Positions 43,261-55,399 of a stretch of 64,000 nucleotides of DNA are shown in pieces; position 1 is the first letter of the stretch; each line of letters begins with the position of its first letter. The notes beneath the pieces are model-generated. The model did no database searches. It saw only the letters and a list, made by a program, of their open reading frames with translations, and was not told where the DNA came from. Origin of the DNA: Tetrapyrgos nigripes (taxonomy: Eukaryota; Basidiomycota; Agaricomycetes; Agaricales; Campanellaceae); NCBI GenBank assembly GCA_013368315.1, contig JAACJM010000280.1, forward strand, positions 1 to 64,000, given 5' to 3'. Made by a program: the position numbers and the translations under genes.

Positions 43261-44560
43261 TACATAAAACATGTTCCTACCTCTACGTACACTATTGGAT
43301 ATGGAATCAATATATTACCCCAAAATCGAAAATGGGATGAATTTAGGACACTCATGAGCAGGTACAACTATAATTTGAAGCCATAAGAAAGAGAGAAGTA
43401 TGACTTCAGAGCGTCAAAGTGGACATATGCTTTTCTGCTATGCGGAAATTGCCGCCTGGCCACATGGCCAGGCTCCTTTGTGGCCATTTCAGCGTAGTAG
43501 TCTTTCTACAATGCAATACATCTATGTACCATCCTATAGAGTCTTTATATTGCATATAAGAAAACTAAGACCCTTATGAATAGTGTTTAGCATGGATAAA
43601 TGTCTAGATTGCATGTAAAGTTCAAAAATATTCCAAAATCCATTGAAAATGCGAAGTTTTACATTCAGTCTGCTTGAATTGATGTTCAGAAAGAGAAAGA
43701 GCCTGAACCCTGATGTGTTTACTCATCTTGGATGTCTGAATAGGAGCATTGCAATTTTAAGTATCACTGAGATCCAGTAATTTGGAAACAGAGATCCCAA
43801 TGTGGAATGCATCAGGCTTGTTAAAAGCCAGCACATCAACTTATGATACAAATTCTGGTAAAGGTCAAACCCTAGCCAATAAGTTCAAAAGGGATTTGGA
43901 GCCAAAAGAGGTTGTGAACTATGACTTCAGGACCTGTCATGGAAGTGCCTCAGATTCAACAAAGTGGCTGTGCTTTTTACTTGCTAAGGAACAGCACAGT
44001 GCCACTGAATGTGAATCTTCTACAAATGTTACACAAATGCTAGATGGCATAGTAGTAGATAGTGGTCAGTAGATACAATCTAATACAGTAGAATATAATA
44101 TTAATGCCAAAATACATGTCCAAAGATACCTGAGTACAAGTACGGACAGATCTATGTTCAAAACAAAACACATTAGAAGATTATTCTCAGATCAAATCAG
44201 AATTACCTTTGTGAGTCAATCTTGGGCTTTCTAGGAGCTTTCTGCTAAGCATTTTGCCATGGGTTGGAATCGGCAGTATTGAGCTTGTGCTTCTTTGGAA
44301 TGAGGGGTAATTTGGAGGGTTGAGGATTGGCTAATGTGGATTGATGCAAAGCGAGTTTTGGAGATCCAGTGCGTAGTGGAAATATACCATCTGTTGCATC
44401 ATTTTAAGACTGTCAATAAGCTGCTCCTTTCACTGTCGCAGCTCTTGAATGGATTTGTCTTTTAACACATCACCAGGGCATCCAGTAGCATGCTGAAATG
44501 AGGGTGAGGGTGAGGGTTAGAGTCAAGTTGAGGAGTAAGAGATACTGGACTTAAGTACAG
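43261..44560. other. Region with small frames only
   Basis: A 96-codon plus-strand frame at 43782-44072 has ordinary composition but no motif and no conserved copy in the window. Nothing else is supported. Confidence 0.3.
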
Positions 44561-45072
44561 GATTCACTTGCGCACGTCTACAGGTTCCACAACTGGATCT
44601 TCTTTCAGATCAATCATATTGGACTTGAGTTCTCTGAAGTTTTCTGGACCAATAGTAGTAGAATATTGACAAAGGTGATGCTTCTGGAGCCTGAGGCATA
44701 GTGCTATTGAAAGGAGGATGGCAGAACAAATTTGAGACACGATGTGTCTGAGCCACCGCATGAATGCCTATTCACGTGCATCCATTATGTCACACTATGT
44801 CATGTCATAAAATCAGCGGTCGTTCAATGTTAGGACACATACAGGCTAAAGGGCGAGAAAAACGGGACACATGTTACATGGTAGCAAGTCACACAGATTG
44901 GGCAACTGAAAAATTATTGTGCACATTGACTAGCATAGGTGTCCAAGGTCTTATTGACTATATAAGTACATATCACTGAGGTTATAACTACCTGGGCTAA
45001 CCAACTGATCCGGAGCAGTGAGGGCCTTCTGGCTTCCATACAACAGGTGAAAATTGCATGGCATTTAACGTG

Positions 45073-45276
45073 TCATGAAAGTAAGTCCCTAGTGGATGAG
45101 GGAAGTGTAAGCCAATGGAAAGATAGAGAGTAACACGAAAAAACCCACCTCCTTCCCAACTGGTCTCCACAATGCTGGCATTTGTAAGGCCTATTGCCAG
45201 TACATGAAAACAGTGAGTCAGCAACAGCATCACACAATGAGTGAAGACTGAGAAGAGAGATAAAAGAAGGGTGCAA
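45073..45276 (-). other. Possible zinc-finger exon fragment
   Basis: The minus-strand frame contains RPYKCQHCGDQLGRR, like the first half of a C2H2 or zinc-ribbon finger, with no His partner in the same frame. No start or splice partner was found. Weak. Confidence 0.2.
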
Positions 45277-45381
45277 TACAACATATGATCAGTTGTGTCA
45301 GTGAGACTCTTAACCAACCCTTCCAAACCACTGATGGACACTGACCAATGATGGTTATCCAGCCTCGAGGATATAGCTGCA

Positions 45382-45560
45382 ATAGGTGTCAGTCAACCCT
45401 TTGACCAAGATGTAAGGCGTAATGCCCACAGGCACCACAAACACATCAAGCCACCTGACTCCAAGCTTCTATTCTCCAACCAAGCGCATGCCCACATTCC
45501 AACCTCCCAATTAAAGTTCTGCTCCCTTTCATCCATGATGAGGAAAGATGTGTGTGGCAA
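45382..45560. repeat. Uninterrupted copy of repeat H
   Basis: AATAGGTGTCAGTCAACCC to ATGAGGAAAGATG. The same sequence at 56580-58400 is split after TAATGC by 1.6 kb of extra DNA, so this copy marks the empty site. Confidence 0.7.
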
Positions 45561-45984
45561 TGATGAGGCCCAAAAGAAATGAGCACTGTCAACTGGCTTC
45601 TATCAGAGCCGGAAATTGGTAATAAAATCTCGAGAAAATCGTACATTTAAATTGCACAGCCACAAGCAGAAGCCCTCAGGTTATAGGAACATCCCTAAAG
45701 AGCCTCGTAATGCTGTAACCTTCAAAGGACAACGCGTTTTTGCGCAATTTTTGCGGCAACAGCCAGTACACCTATTTAGCACAGCCACACATTGGAGTGT
45801 CAGATTTATAAGAACAAGTCCCTTAAAAGGGCCTCATAATCCTGACTTGTATGTGTCCTAAACCTCATCATCTGCCTACAGTGGTGGAAGTGTCCCAAAG
45901 GCTGGGACTTCAACAAGCTACAGAACTGGAGATTGTGTCCTATTCGATGCAAGGTGTGCTGCTCTTTCTGTTATTCTCAATTAA

Positions 45985-46640
45985 AATGGTGTGGGCCAAC
46001 GCTACGCGTGGCGGGTACAAGGCCATCTCCACTCATCAAAACCTATTTCGCTGTCAAACGTGTCTATCTCCTTGCACAGATTTTCGAGTTTGGAAGGAAA
46101 TTTTGAGGCTTTGAGATAGTTATGATAATAAAGCCCACCTTTCTCATCCGAATACTTGAAGAACCCATGTACAAAAAGTCCATGTAGAAAAGTCAAAGGT
46201 AGAGCAGACTTTGTCGGTAGTGGAAAGATGTAAGCTTGATTCAGGAACGGCCGGAAGCCTGAAGGAGCAGGCACAGTTGGACTGGGAGACATAGAGGCAC
46301 TAAGTGAGGAAGAAACCTGGTGAAAATAGTCTCACGGTTGCAAATGTTGCGATTCAAGAATAAAAAGTGAAGGCAAAGTCTAAAATCAGAAAGCAAAGGG
46401 AAGAGAAAGAGGACAAAGCGAAAACAGGTTGTTTACCTACAGTCTCCAAACAAACAAATGACATATGTATGGAAGCAAAACAAAGCAGAAGAAAGCAACA
46501 ACAAACAAAATGAAAATCATATGGAAGATTACGCGGAATGAAGTGGACCGGTAAAATCAGGAACACTTAAACATAGCCACATGCAGAATAAGAGTGTAAG
46601 AACCTCAGCCTCATTTCATTCGGTCTCGTAATCTATGCTG
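45985..46640. repeat. Dispersed repeat family G, copy 2
   Basis: Ends GTGTGGGCCAACGCTACGCG and TCTCGTAAT (preceded by AACATAGCCACATGC). The interior differs from copy 1. A 47285-47325 stretch (GTGGGCCACTGCTTCACGTGG, AACGAGGCC) looks like one end of a further copy. Confidence 0.5.
46002..46292 (-). CDS. ORF fragment inside repeat family G copy 2
   Basis: The minus-strand frame reads AYIFPLPTKSALPLTFLHGL, FFKYSDEKGGLYYHNYLKAS and ENLCKEIDTFDSEIG, and its stop falls inside the conserved end of the repeat. Composition is protein-like. No homology to the copy 1 ORF is apparent and no family is recognised. Confidence 0.3.
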   Translation of the reverse strand: MSPSPTVPAPSGFRPFLNQAYIFPLPTKSALPLTFLHGLFVHGFFKYSDEKGGLYYHNYLKASKFPSKLENLCKEIDTFDSEIGFDEWRWPCTRHA

Positions 46641-48020
46641 ATGCTGCGTTGTTGGAACAGCAGTGTCAGAAGAGTATTTATATGGAGTGCAACTCTTGCA
46701 TAGCTGGATGATGATGCCAGTGACCTATTGTCAGGGACCGTATCTGCAAGGACCTCGAAGTCAAGAATGCCAATAGGGGAATAAGGTTATGTTGTCCAGA
46801 ACAGTCTTGAGGTGTGGAACCGCTGGGCAGTCACGAATATCTTGATATTGCGGGAACAGTAAAGCCAAAATAGAAGCAGAATGGATAAGTGCAGAGATAA
46901 AGCAGTTGTTCAGAGAAATACCAGTGGCATTGCAGACTAGGGTTTGAAAATATCAGGACTGGGTTACATGCAGATATAGCTACTGTATATATACTGTAAC
47001 TATGAGTCAATATGAGTCAGAACAAGTCAGAGTAAGTATATGAGTCACAATGAATGTAGGGGAAAGCATGGAAAAATGAGAGATAGGGGTACCTGTAGAT
47101 ATGACTCATGACACCTATTCAGTTTGAAGAGCTCATCTCTACCCTTCCCTCCCTATTGTCTTTCATTCATGCCTTATTTCTCACATCATTTCTTCTTTTG
47201 TGATTCGATGCTCACACTAATGTGACACTGGGCTTTTGTGTCAGCGTCAGCTAGTAATCAAGTCCAGGATCTGAATACAAAGATGAAGGGAATGTGGGCC
47301 ACTGCTTCACGTGGCAGTAACGAGGCCTAAGTTATAAGTATATTAGGTTTCCACAGATAACCAAGCCAAATAGCCTAGTACAGCAAATAAAGATGTTGTT
47401 ACCTTCAGCAAGTGTGAAGGATGATAATGGCTGTAAGATAAACATTAGAACACCATAAACATAATCAAGAAAAGAGAAGGTAGATGATAGATAGAGATGC
47501 TCACTAGAGTCACTAGGACAACACTGGATATCTTGGGTGTAGAAGCAGGCTCTGGCAGTGGAGCAAAGGGGCCCTGCAGGTAGAATCAAATTCTATCTGC
47601 ACCAAAAGACGAAACGAATTCGCCTTCACAACGAGTAGCACTGAAACAAATTTGGATCCCAGTATATGCATGGGATGAAGTACAGCAGGATGGGTAGAGA
47701 TGAAAGACCTGACGCAACTGCATGTGATGCAAATTTTAAGACTTGGACAAAACGCAACAGGTTGTCAGATGCAAAGACAATAAGTCTCACCCCTGATCTC
47801 ACTCACAACATGACTCTTGCTCTCTTTCTCGCCCCCAATCTGATTCACAACCTGCTTCCAGGCTCAATCCCAATCCCAAGCTAAAACCTGTACTCAGCTT
47901 GAGGCCCATGCCCTCACACTTGCATCCTCATTCTCAATCTTATCATCAATGTCAGGCTCAGGGGCAAAAGAAAAGGTAGCAGTATGTCAGTCACAATGGT
48001 TGCCAACTCTCCTTATTATT
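46641..48020. other. Intergenic stretch
   Basis: No gene supported. (GAGTCA)-type words occur near 47000-47050, and an end-like fragment of repeat family G lies near 47285-47325. Confidence 0.35.
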
Positions 48021-49268
48021 CGGTAGAATGGATTTTGCGTTTACACCTCGCGTTTATGTAAACGCTTAGCGTTCACGTGTGTCTACATACCGTGTGTTTA
48101 CAATGTAAGTATATGTAGTACAGCACCTAGACATTTGCGTCCAGGTGCATCCATCATGTACGTCCAGTGCCATGCATCCAGTCGATCCATGTTCAGTTGG
48201 TCCAGTGGCTGCGTTAATGCCAATTTTACCATAGATGATTACACTTCACAAATACTCCTCGCTGTGTATTCCTGCTTATCACCTGTACTTTCAATTATTT
48301 CTGGCATCTCCAAGCTGTGTTTTTGAGGCTATGGGCCTCAATCCCTTATCTGTACACTCGCAGTCATGGGTAGCTATTACTTTCTAAATCACACAAAATG
48401 CTATCATGCGTGTATCCTATGTCATAGGAGTATTTCATGGCATAAAATACATACTAGCTAGCTAGCCCAGCTGTCTCAGTACTCACCGGGCTATTGTTGA
48501 AGTGTTATGAGTGCATCAAGGGCCTCAAGAAGGCCTGAGCTGACCCAAAAATGCCAATATGACCTCTTCCCATGCCCATCAACCTCAGTTGTGGCACTCA
48601 CAAAGACCCCATCTGCCATCCGAAACCAGACACTTATCCTTTGGATGTTCAGATCAAATCCGCTAAGAGCAACAACTTTATATGAGACACATGGGAAAGT
48701 TGTCAGATGTTGCCACTGGCAGCCATTTTATGATGGCTAAGCTGTGGAAAGTGACAATGAGTAAACGCTATGTAAACGCAAATGTAAACGCAAGTGGAAC
48801 ACCATGTAAACGCAAAGTAAACGCTAGCGTTTACTTCGCGTTTACTTTGCATTTACACGTGCGTTTACCGCGCGTCTCGCGTTTCAAAATTTGCGTTTAC
48901 AACAATTTTTGAAAAGTTGAGTAATAATAAAGTATATTTGATGGAATTTTGATCAGCCTATACTTGGTTCAAGAGTGTTTCTTGCTTATATCTGAAACTC
49001 TAAAGCTACAAGTCTTAAGTCACTAGCTTGGGAGTGAAGTCTGTACATTATACACATGATATAATACTGGGATGCCTTTCTATGGCATTAAAAACTCATT
49101 TCCAAGCTGTATTTAGATGCAAGGCTACGTTTGAGACAGGTCAAATCACAAAGGGATATTCACTGATTAGATTCTACATAAGTAAATACCTATTGATTTC
49201 AGGTTGGCCATCTTCAATCAGTCTACCTTGGCCTGGAAGATGTGAAATGCACGATGTAAACGCATTCA
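48021..49268 (-). mobile_element. Mutator-like MITE family M, copy 2 (inverted, left tip missing)
   Basis: Begins with the right-end tip CGGTAGAATG (48021) and runs in reverse through the right arm and body. It breaks off at GTAAACGCA near 49263, about 80 bp short of the left tip, immediately before copy 3 starts. Confidence 0.75.
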
Positions 49269-49270
49269 AT

Positions 49271-50065
49271 TGGTCTATGTAATTTTGCGTTTACACTGTG
49301 CGTTTCATGTAAATGCGAGCGTCTACATTTTTGCGTTTTGCATTTACACTTGGCTCACTTTTGCATTTACATCGTGCATTTCATATCATCCAGGCCAAGG
49401 TAGACTGATCGAAGATGGCCAACCTGTAATCAATAAGTAGTTACTTATGTAGAATCTAATCAGTAAATATCCTTTGTGATTTGACCTGTCTCAAACATAG
49501 CCTTGCATCTAAATACAACTTGGAAATGGGTTCTTAGTGTTCCAGAAAGCCATCCCAGTATTATATCATGTGTATAATATACAGACTTCACTCCCAAGCT
49601 AGCGACTTCGGACTTGTAGCTTTAGATTTTCAGATATAAGCAAGAAACAATCTTGAACCAAGTATATGCTGATCAAAATCCATTCAAATATACTTTATTA
49701 TTACTCAAACTCTCAAAAATTGTTGTAAACGCAAATTTTGAAACGCGAGACGCGCAAAGTAAACGCTAGCGTCTACAATTTGCGTTATTGTAGATGCTAG
49801 CGTTTACTTGGCGTTTACATGACGTTCCACCTGCGTTTACATTTGCGTTTACATAGCGTTTACGCACTCTCATTTTCCACAGCTTAGCCATCATAAAATG
49901 GCTGCGATAGCCGCAACATCTGACAACTTTCCCACGCATCTTGAATGAAGTTGTTGCTCTTAGGGGATTCCGAGGGATATTATCCAACCAATCTGAGGAT
50001 GACCTGCAGAGGGTTGATGTTGGGTCAGCTCCGACCTTCTTGAGGTGCTGTACGGGTGCTCTACA
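49271..50065 (+). mobile_element. Mutator-like MITE family M, copy 3 (right arm missing)
   Basis: Starts GGTCTATGTAATTTTGCG, body as in copy 1, and ends after the GAGGTGCTGTACGGGTGCTC segment without the right arm. Together with copy 2 it forms a long inverted repeat centred near 49268. Confidence 0.75.
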
Positions 50066-50349
50066 CAAGATCTGTTATTTTCATTTACTACTTTCAACTC
50101 CACGCATCGCTCCTAAGCCTGAGAAAAACATACCTGGCTTATCCATAGTTGGCCCACGAGCTGTACCAAGGCTTACCGGTCAAGAAACCAAAGTGTGTAC
50201 TGCAAATATGCTACTTGTATACTTGTAAATCGTAAAGAAATTAAAACCGTTGTGGCGCATACAATTTGAAGCTTCTTGGCAAGAGGTACACGACATCTGC
50301 AAATAATCTGACAGATTGTTGGATGCCAGATTGAGATTTTGTTTTTTTA

Positions 50350-50412
50350 CCCATCCGAGCTGCAGCAGATGAATCTGCATCCGAGTGGAATCTGATCCGT
50401 TAGGAGCCCCAC
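50350..50412. repeat. ATCCGAATC-type dispersed repeat end, copy 2
   Basis: CATCCGAGTGGAATCTGATCC then GTTAGGAGCCCC, related to 30180-30270. Confidence 0.45.
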
Positions 50413-50897
50413 TCTCCCAGTGATTTACGCTGCCAGGGCAAATCACTGATCCTGCTATTACAAATTTTACTCCAAGGATTTGTTATTTCCCAATCATATA
50501 TAATCTGGCCTCCCTCCGCCGTTCTGATATACCCCTTTACCAACCACCGGATTTCTGCATACTTAATTTTAAACCCCTCTCTTGACGATTCAGTCTCAAT
50601 CATTTCCAATTAATACTGATTTAGTTGTAGATCGGCCACAGGACATCCTCCATGGGTAACTGTGGAAGTTATTTTTGTGAAAGGGCCATGGAGATCTTAC
50701 ATTGGTACAGTCAAGGATGTTTGACGTCACAACAGTTATACTGGACTTTCCTTGACCATTGAACTTTTGGCTGGGACCCCTCAAGCATGTCAACACATTC
50801 AAGTTGATTATGTGTATGTCAGGGAATGCAAGTGAGTATTTTGCTTGCACTCCCAATTGCATTTATTTTTCTACATTTCTATAGGCACTACCAATAC

Positions 50898-52088
50898 CGG
50901 TCTATGTAATTTTGCGTTTACACCGTGCGTTTCATGTAAATGCGAGTGTCTACATTTTTGCGTTTTGCATTTACACTTGGCCCACTTTTGCATTTACATT
51001 GTACATTTCATACCATCCAGGCCAAGGTAGACTGATTGAAGATGGCCAACCTGTAATCAGTAAGTAGTTACTTATGTAGAATCTAATCAGTAAATATCCT
51101 TTGTGATTTGACCTGTCTCAAACATAGCCTTGCATCTAAATACAACTTAGAAATGGGTTCTTAGTGTTCCAGAAAGCCATCCCAGTATTATATCATGTGT
51201 ATAATGTGCAGACTTCTAGTGACTTCAGACTTGTAGCTTTAGATTTTCAGATATAAGCAAGAAACACTCTTGAACCAAGTATATGGTGATCAAAATTCCA
51301 TCAAATATACTTTATTATTACTCAAATTTTCAAAAATTGTTGTAAACACAACACATCAATGTGAACGCAAATTTTGAAACGCGAGACGCGCGGTAAACGC
51401 AAAGTAAACGCAAAGTAAACGCTAGTGTCTACATCAACGCAAATTGTAGACGCCAGCGTTTACTTTGCATTTACATGACATTCCACTTGCGTTTACATTT
51501 GCGTTTAAATAGCGTTTACGCACCGTCATTTTCCACAGCCTAGCCATCATAAAATGACTGCGATAGCCGCAACATTCAACAACTTTCCCACGCGTCTCGA
51601 ATGAAGTTGTTGCTCTTAGCGGATTCCGAGGGATATTATCTGACAAATCTGAAGATGACTTACTGAGACAACCAGGTTAGCTAGCTAGTATGTATTTTAT
51701 GCAGTGAAATACCCTGTATATTATTACTTTCAGTACATTTTGTGTGATTTAGAAAGTTATAGCTACCCGCGGGTGGCTAAGATAGGGGCTTGAGCTCTAT
51801 AGCCTCAGAAACGCAGCTTGAAGATATCAAACAGTACAACATGCCAGTGATAAGCAAGAATACACAGCGAGGAGTATTCGGTAAAATTAGGATTGACACA
51901 GCCCCTGGACCCACTGGACAGATCGACTGGATGCACGGACTCTGGTGGACGCACCTGGATGTAAAAATCTAGGTGCCATATACAGTGTAAACGCACAGTA
52001 TGTAGACGCACGCGTTTACCGTGAGACGCAAGGTAAACGCTAAGCGTTTACATAAACGCGAGGTGTAAACGCAAAATTCATTCTACCG
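50898..52088 (+). mobile_element. Mutator-like MITE family M, copy 4 (complete)
   Basis: 1191 bp from CGGTCTATGTAATTTTGCG to the inverse of CGGTAGAATGAATTTTGCG, flanked by an exact 10-bp duplication CTACCAATAC (50888-50897 and 52089-52098). Long GCGTTTAC-rich ends and a 9-10-bp duplication point to the Mutator superfamily. Non-coding. Confidence 0.88.
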
Positions 52089-52187
52089 CTACCAATACTT
52101 GGCTGATGTTTACCCTTTGTCCACATTCCAACGATATTATGCGTTGAATTGTATTTCACTACCCGACCCAGAAGTGCGCTATTTTCC

Positions 52188-53458
52188 CGGTCTATGTAAT
52201 TTTGCGTTTACACCGTGCGTTTCATGTAGACGCACGTAAACGTGAGCGTCTACATTTTTGCGTTTTGCGTTTACACTTGGCTCACTTCTGTGTTTACATT
52301 GTATGTTTCACATTTTCCAGGCCAAGGTAGATTGATGAAAGATGGCCAACCTGAAATCAATAGGTATTTACTTATGTAGAATTTAATCAGTGAATATCCT
52401 TTGTGATTTCACCTGTCTCAAGCAGCTTGGAAATGAGTTTTAAATGCCCCAGAAAGCCATCCCAGCTTTATATCAGGTGTGTAATATACAGACTTCACTC
52501 CCAAGCTAGTGACTTCTGAATTGTGACTTTAGATTTTCAGATAGAACTAAGAGACATTCTTGAACCAAGCATATGCTGATCAAAATTCCATCAAATATAC
52601 TTTATTATTACTCAAACTTTCAAAATTATTGTAAATGAAACACCTCAATGTCAACGCAAATTTTGAAACGCGAGACGCGCAGTAAACGCAAAGTAACATT
52701 TTCCACAGCTTAGCCATCATAAAATGGCTGCCACAGCGGCAACATCTGACAACTTTCCCATGTGTCTCATATGAATGTTGTTGCTCTTAGCAGATTCCAT
52801 CTGAACATCCGAAGGATAGGCGTCTGGATTCAGATGGCGGATGGGGTCTTTGTAAGTGCCCAAACAGAGGGATATTATCGGACCAATTCAGGGATGACCT
52901 GTGGATGGTTGATGGGCATGGGAAGAGGTTGTATTGACCTTCTTGGGTCAGCTCAGGCCTTCTTGAGGTACTGTACGGGTGCTCTACACAACAGACAACG
53001 TAGTATGACACTATGTGAAATACTCCTATGACACAGGGTACACACATGATACCTTTTGTGGTTTTGTGTGATTTAGAAAGTTATAGCTATCTGTGATTAC
53101 AAGTGTACAGATAGGGGCTTGAGGTCCATAGCCTCAGAAATGTAGCTTGGAGCTGCCAGAAATAATCAAAAGTACAGGTGATAAGCAACAATACACAGCG
53201 AGAAGTATTAGTGAAGTGTAATCCTTCGGAAAAATTGGTATTAACACAGCCACTGAACACACTGGACACAGATTGACTGGACGCATGGCACTGAACACAC
53301 ATGGTGGACACACCTGGACACAAAAATCTAGGTGCTGTACTACATATACTTACAGTGTAAATGCATGGTATGTAGACGCGCGCGTTTACCGTGAGACGCA
53401 AGGTGAACGCTAAGCGTTTACATAAACGCGAGGTGGAAACACAAAATTCATTCGATTA
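52188..53458 (+). mobile_element. Mutator-like MITE family M, copy 5 (complete)
   Basis: 1271 bp, same left tip; the right tip is degraded (ATTCATTCGATTA). It is flanked by an exact 9-bp duplication CTATTTTCC (52179-52187 and 53459-53467). It lies 90 bp from copy 4 in the same orientation and the same host exon. Confidence 0.88.
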
Positions 53459-54100
53459 CTATTTTCCTGCTCCTTGTGCAGAAACACCCCCTCATCCCTC
53501 GACCCCATTGCCTTCTCCTGAGGAGCTGGAGTTGTTGATTGCCGACCCACCTTGGAGTCCATTGTGAGACAGACTTCTAGATGTATGTGTTCTCCTTACT
53601 ACTCGCATGTACCAAAGTCATGTTCACTGTTCAAAATCACTTTAGCCATGGATACTTCATCCAAGATTTGATGGACTGACTCTTGAAGTTGGTATTAACT
53701 CTGGCCAAGATCCCCTTGATGTGAAACTGTTTGGGTAACCATATCTGGACGCCAAGTTTTCCTTGCAGGGAATCACAGTCACCAAGTTGATCCTGAGTCA
53801 ATCACCAATCCCACAGTACTCCCAAAACCAAACACTGAGAAAGGACTGCTTACTGTCATCAAAGGCCCTTCATATGGCTCATTGGTCTGACAAATTCACT
53901 ATTTCTTCCTTGATGAGAAGCCACATTTCATTGCAAGGGTTGTGAATTATGGTGGGATATATCAGAAGGAGGAGATTACAGCAGAAGAGTTGAGGTTGTC
54001 ATCAGAGGAGGTTGTTTGTGTCAATGAAATATTTAGACATGCCAAAGATGTAGCCAGAAAATCGAAACCCCAACATTGATATAGTAGTTAAGCCTAGACA

Positions 54101-54335
54101 TGCCAATGCTACCTTCTTTTTGAGTATTTTCCTGAAGGGTAGACTCAAATAAGAGTTGGAATTCCAAATTTGAGAGTGCTACCAGTACTTTAACTGATGC
54201 CAGTGTGGGTGCACTGTGGTGAGGATATTAATATTCTCAGCCAATGCTACCTTCTTTTTGAGTATTTTCCTGAAGGGTAGACCCAAATAAGAGTCAGCAC
54301 TCTAAATTTGAGAATTCTACCAGCACTGTAACTTA
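54101..54335. repeat. Local direct duplication
   Basis: A stretch of about 90 bp (CCAATGCTACCTTCTTTTTG through TACCAG) occurs at about 54101-54192 and again at about 54243-54334 with roughly ten differences. Confidence 0.75.
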
Positions 54336-54369
54336 GATGTATAACCTATATTAGTATTTATCGAATATA

Positions 54370-55384
54370 ATATGAACAACATACCATCGCAAACATTTCA
54401 TCAACAATTGGTCTATCTCCATAGTGGCAGCATCAGCTATTCCGATAAATATACCCAGAAAATGCTATCTGTAATGTTCTTCTATGGCTCCATCAGCATA
54501 GGTGAACATTCCTGGAGCCCAACATTGCACAACATCATTGAAAGCAGTGGTGACAATCAAGAGTGCGTTTGGATCTGCCCAGTACTTGTGTGCAGCATCA
54601 GTCAAAAGACCTTCAACAGGAGCAAGTGAGTTGGTAGATATTGAAGTGTTGTTCTGGAGAAGATGTTTTTGCATCCAAGGTGTTTGGTAGGAAATGACAC
54701 AGGCATCAGGGTTATTGGTGTTGATGCAAACTTGAATGGCATCTCCAAGCTGTTTCTGCCAGTTTCAAAAGCGCGCATTGTAGGAGTGTCCATTGGTGTC
54801 CCTAGCATTGGCAGATCGGAGCTCATACTGAAGTGCATTCAAGTTTTGCAATCGCAAAGAAATGTTTGCAGCAGGAGGAGCAATAACCTTTCCATCCTTG
54901 TGGATCTCACCAACTTGATGCTGAGCAGGGGTGCTATGAGGCCAGCTATCATGGAGTTTGTCGAGTTCTACTTGTTCATTGGCACTGAGATGAGGGTGAC
55001 TGGGAATTTGACTATGGTTATGGGGAGCACCATTGATATATATATATATTGGTGTGTGCTTTTGTCCCCTCCAACCTGGGCATATATGATCAGAAAGGAT
55101 TTGGAATTGCAAGCCCTGTGCATAAGTTGAGCACCACATTTGCAGATGTCCTGTTGGTCTCTCCTCTGTCAAGATGTCCTTGGCCAAGTGACAGCGTGAC
55201 ATTCCTCATTTGAGCATATCAAAACTCCCAAACATTGTTTGTTGATCTCCCAGTCACCTGAGGGATCAGTTGCATGATAAGACCCCTTGTCATGCTTCCA
55301 GCCATCACCGCCAGTGTTTGTCTTTGTAGACCAATGGACCTGGAGACATTTTGTCTTGAGATACTCTGCATGTGTCAGATGCAT
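54370..55384 (-). pseudogene. Mutator/GCM-type transposase remnant
   Basis: Minus-strand pieces in order but in shifting frames: 55384-55169 (DGWKHDKGSYHATDPSGDWE, CLGVLICSNEEC), 55202-54765 (HLQMWCSTYAQGLQFQ, NGAPHNHSQIPSHPHLS, NISLRLQNLNALQYELRSAN), 54838-54602 (TPITLMPVSFPTKHLGCKN) and 54674-54465 (LLTDAAHKYWADPNALLIVT, WAPGMFTYADGAIEEHYR), then further coding-like sequence to about 54370. Spaced Cys and a final HNH-type pair resemble the GCM/WRKY zinc domain that precedes MULE transposase cores in fungi. At least three frameshifts and a stop show it is dead. The assignment rests on motif memory. It would have been the enzyme able to move Mutator-like MITEs such as family M. Confidence 0.5.
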
Positions 55385-55399
55385 TGCAAGTCAACACTA

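Larger units (their letters stand above)
50634..54079 (+). pseudogene. KOW-domain (Spt5-like) gene broken by two MITEs and stops
   Basis: Exon A (to 50831) contains VTVEVIFVKGPWRSYIGTVK, a KOW-type motif, and ends at a GTGAGT donor. After a 53-bp intron, exon B is in three pieces: 50885-50897, 52099-52187 and 53468-about 53565. Leaving out two MITEs and one target duplication each gives one open frame of about 64 codons (YLADVYPLSTFQRYY, PDPEVRYFPAPC, SPEELELLIADPPW). Exon C (about 53651-53734) reads WILHPRFDGLTLEVGIN, and exon D (53769-54079) has a second KOW motif, GLLTVIKGPSYGSLV, to TGA. In-frame TGAs at 50722-50724 and 53888-53890 are each one transition from CGA. The phase into and out of exon C does not fit, so an indel is likely. 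Intact relatives bind RNA polymerase II or nucleic acid; here no product is expected. Confidence 0.7.

Noticed and set aside
50832..53467. The two MITEs read as introns of the KOW gene (intronised elements)
   Set aside because: Ends are CGGT..ACCG-type with target duplications and no GT-AG at the boundaries, so splicing would not restore the frame.
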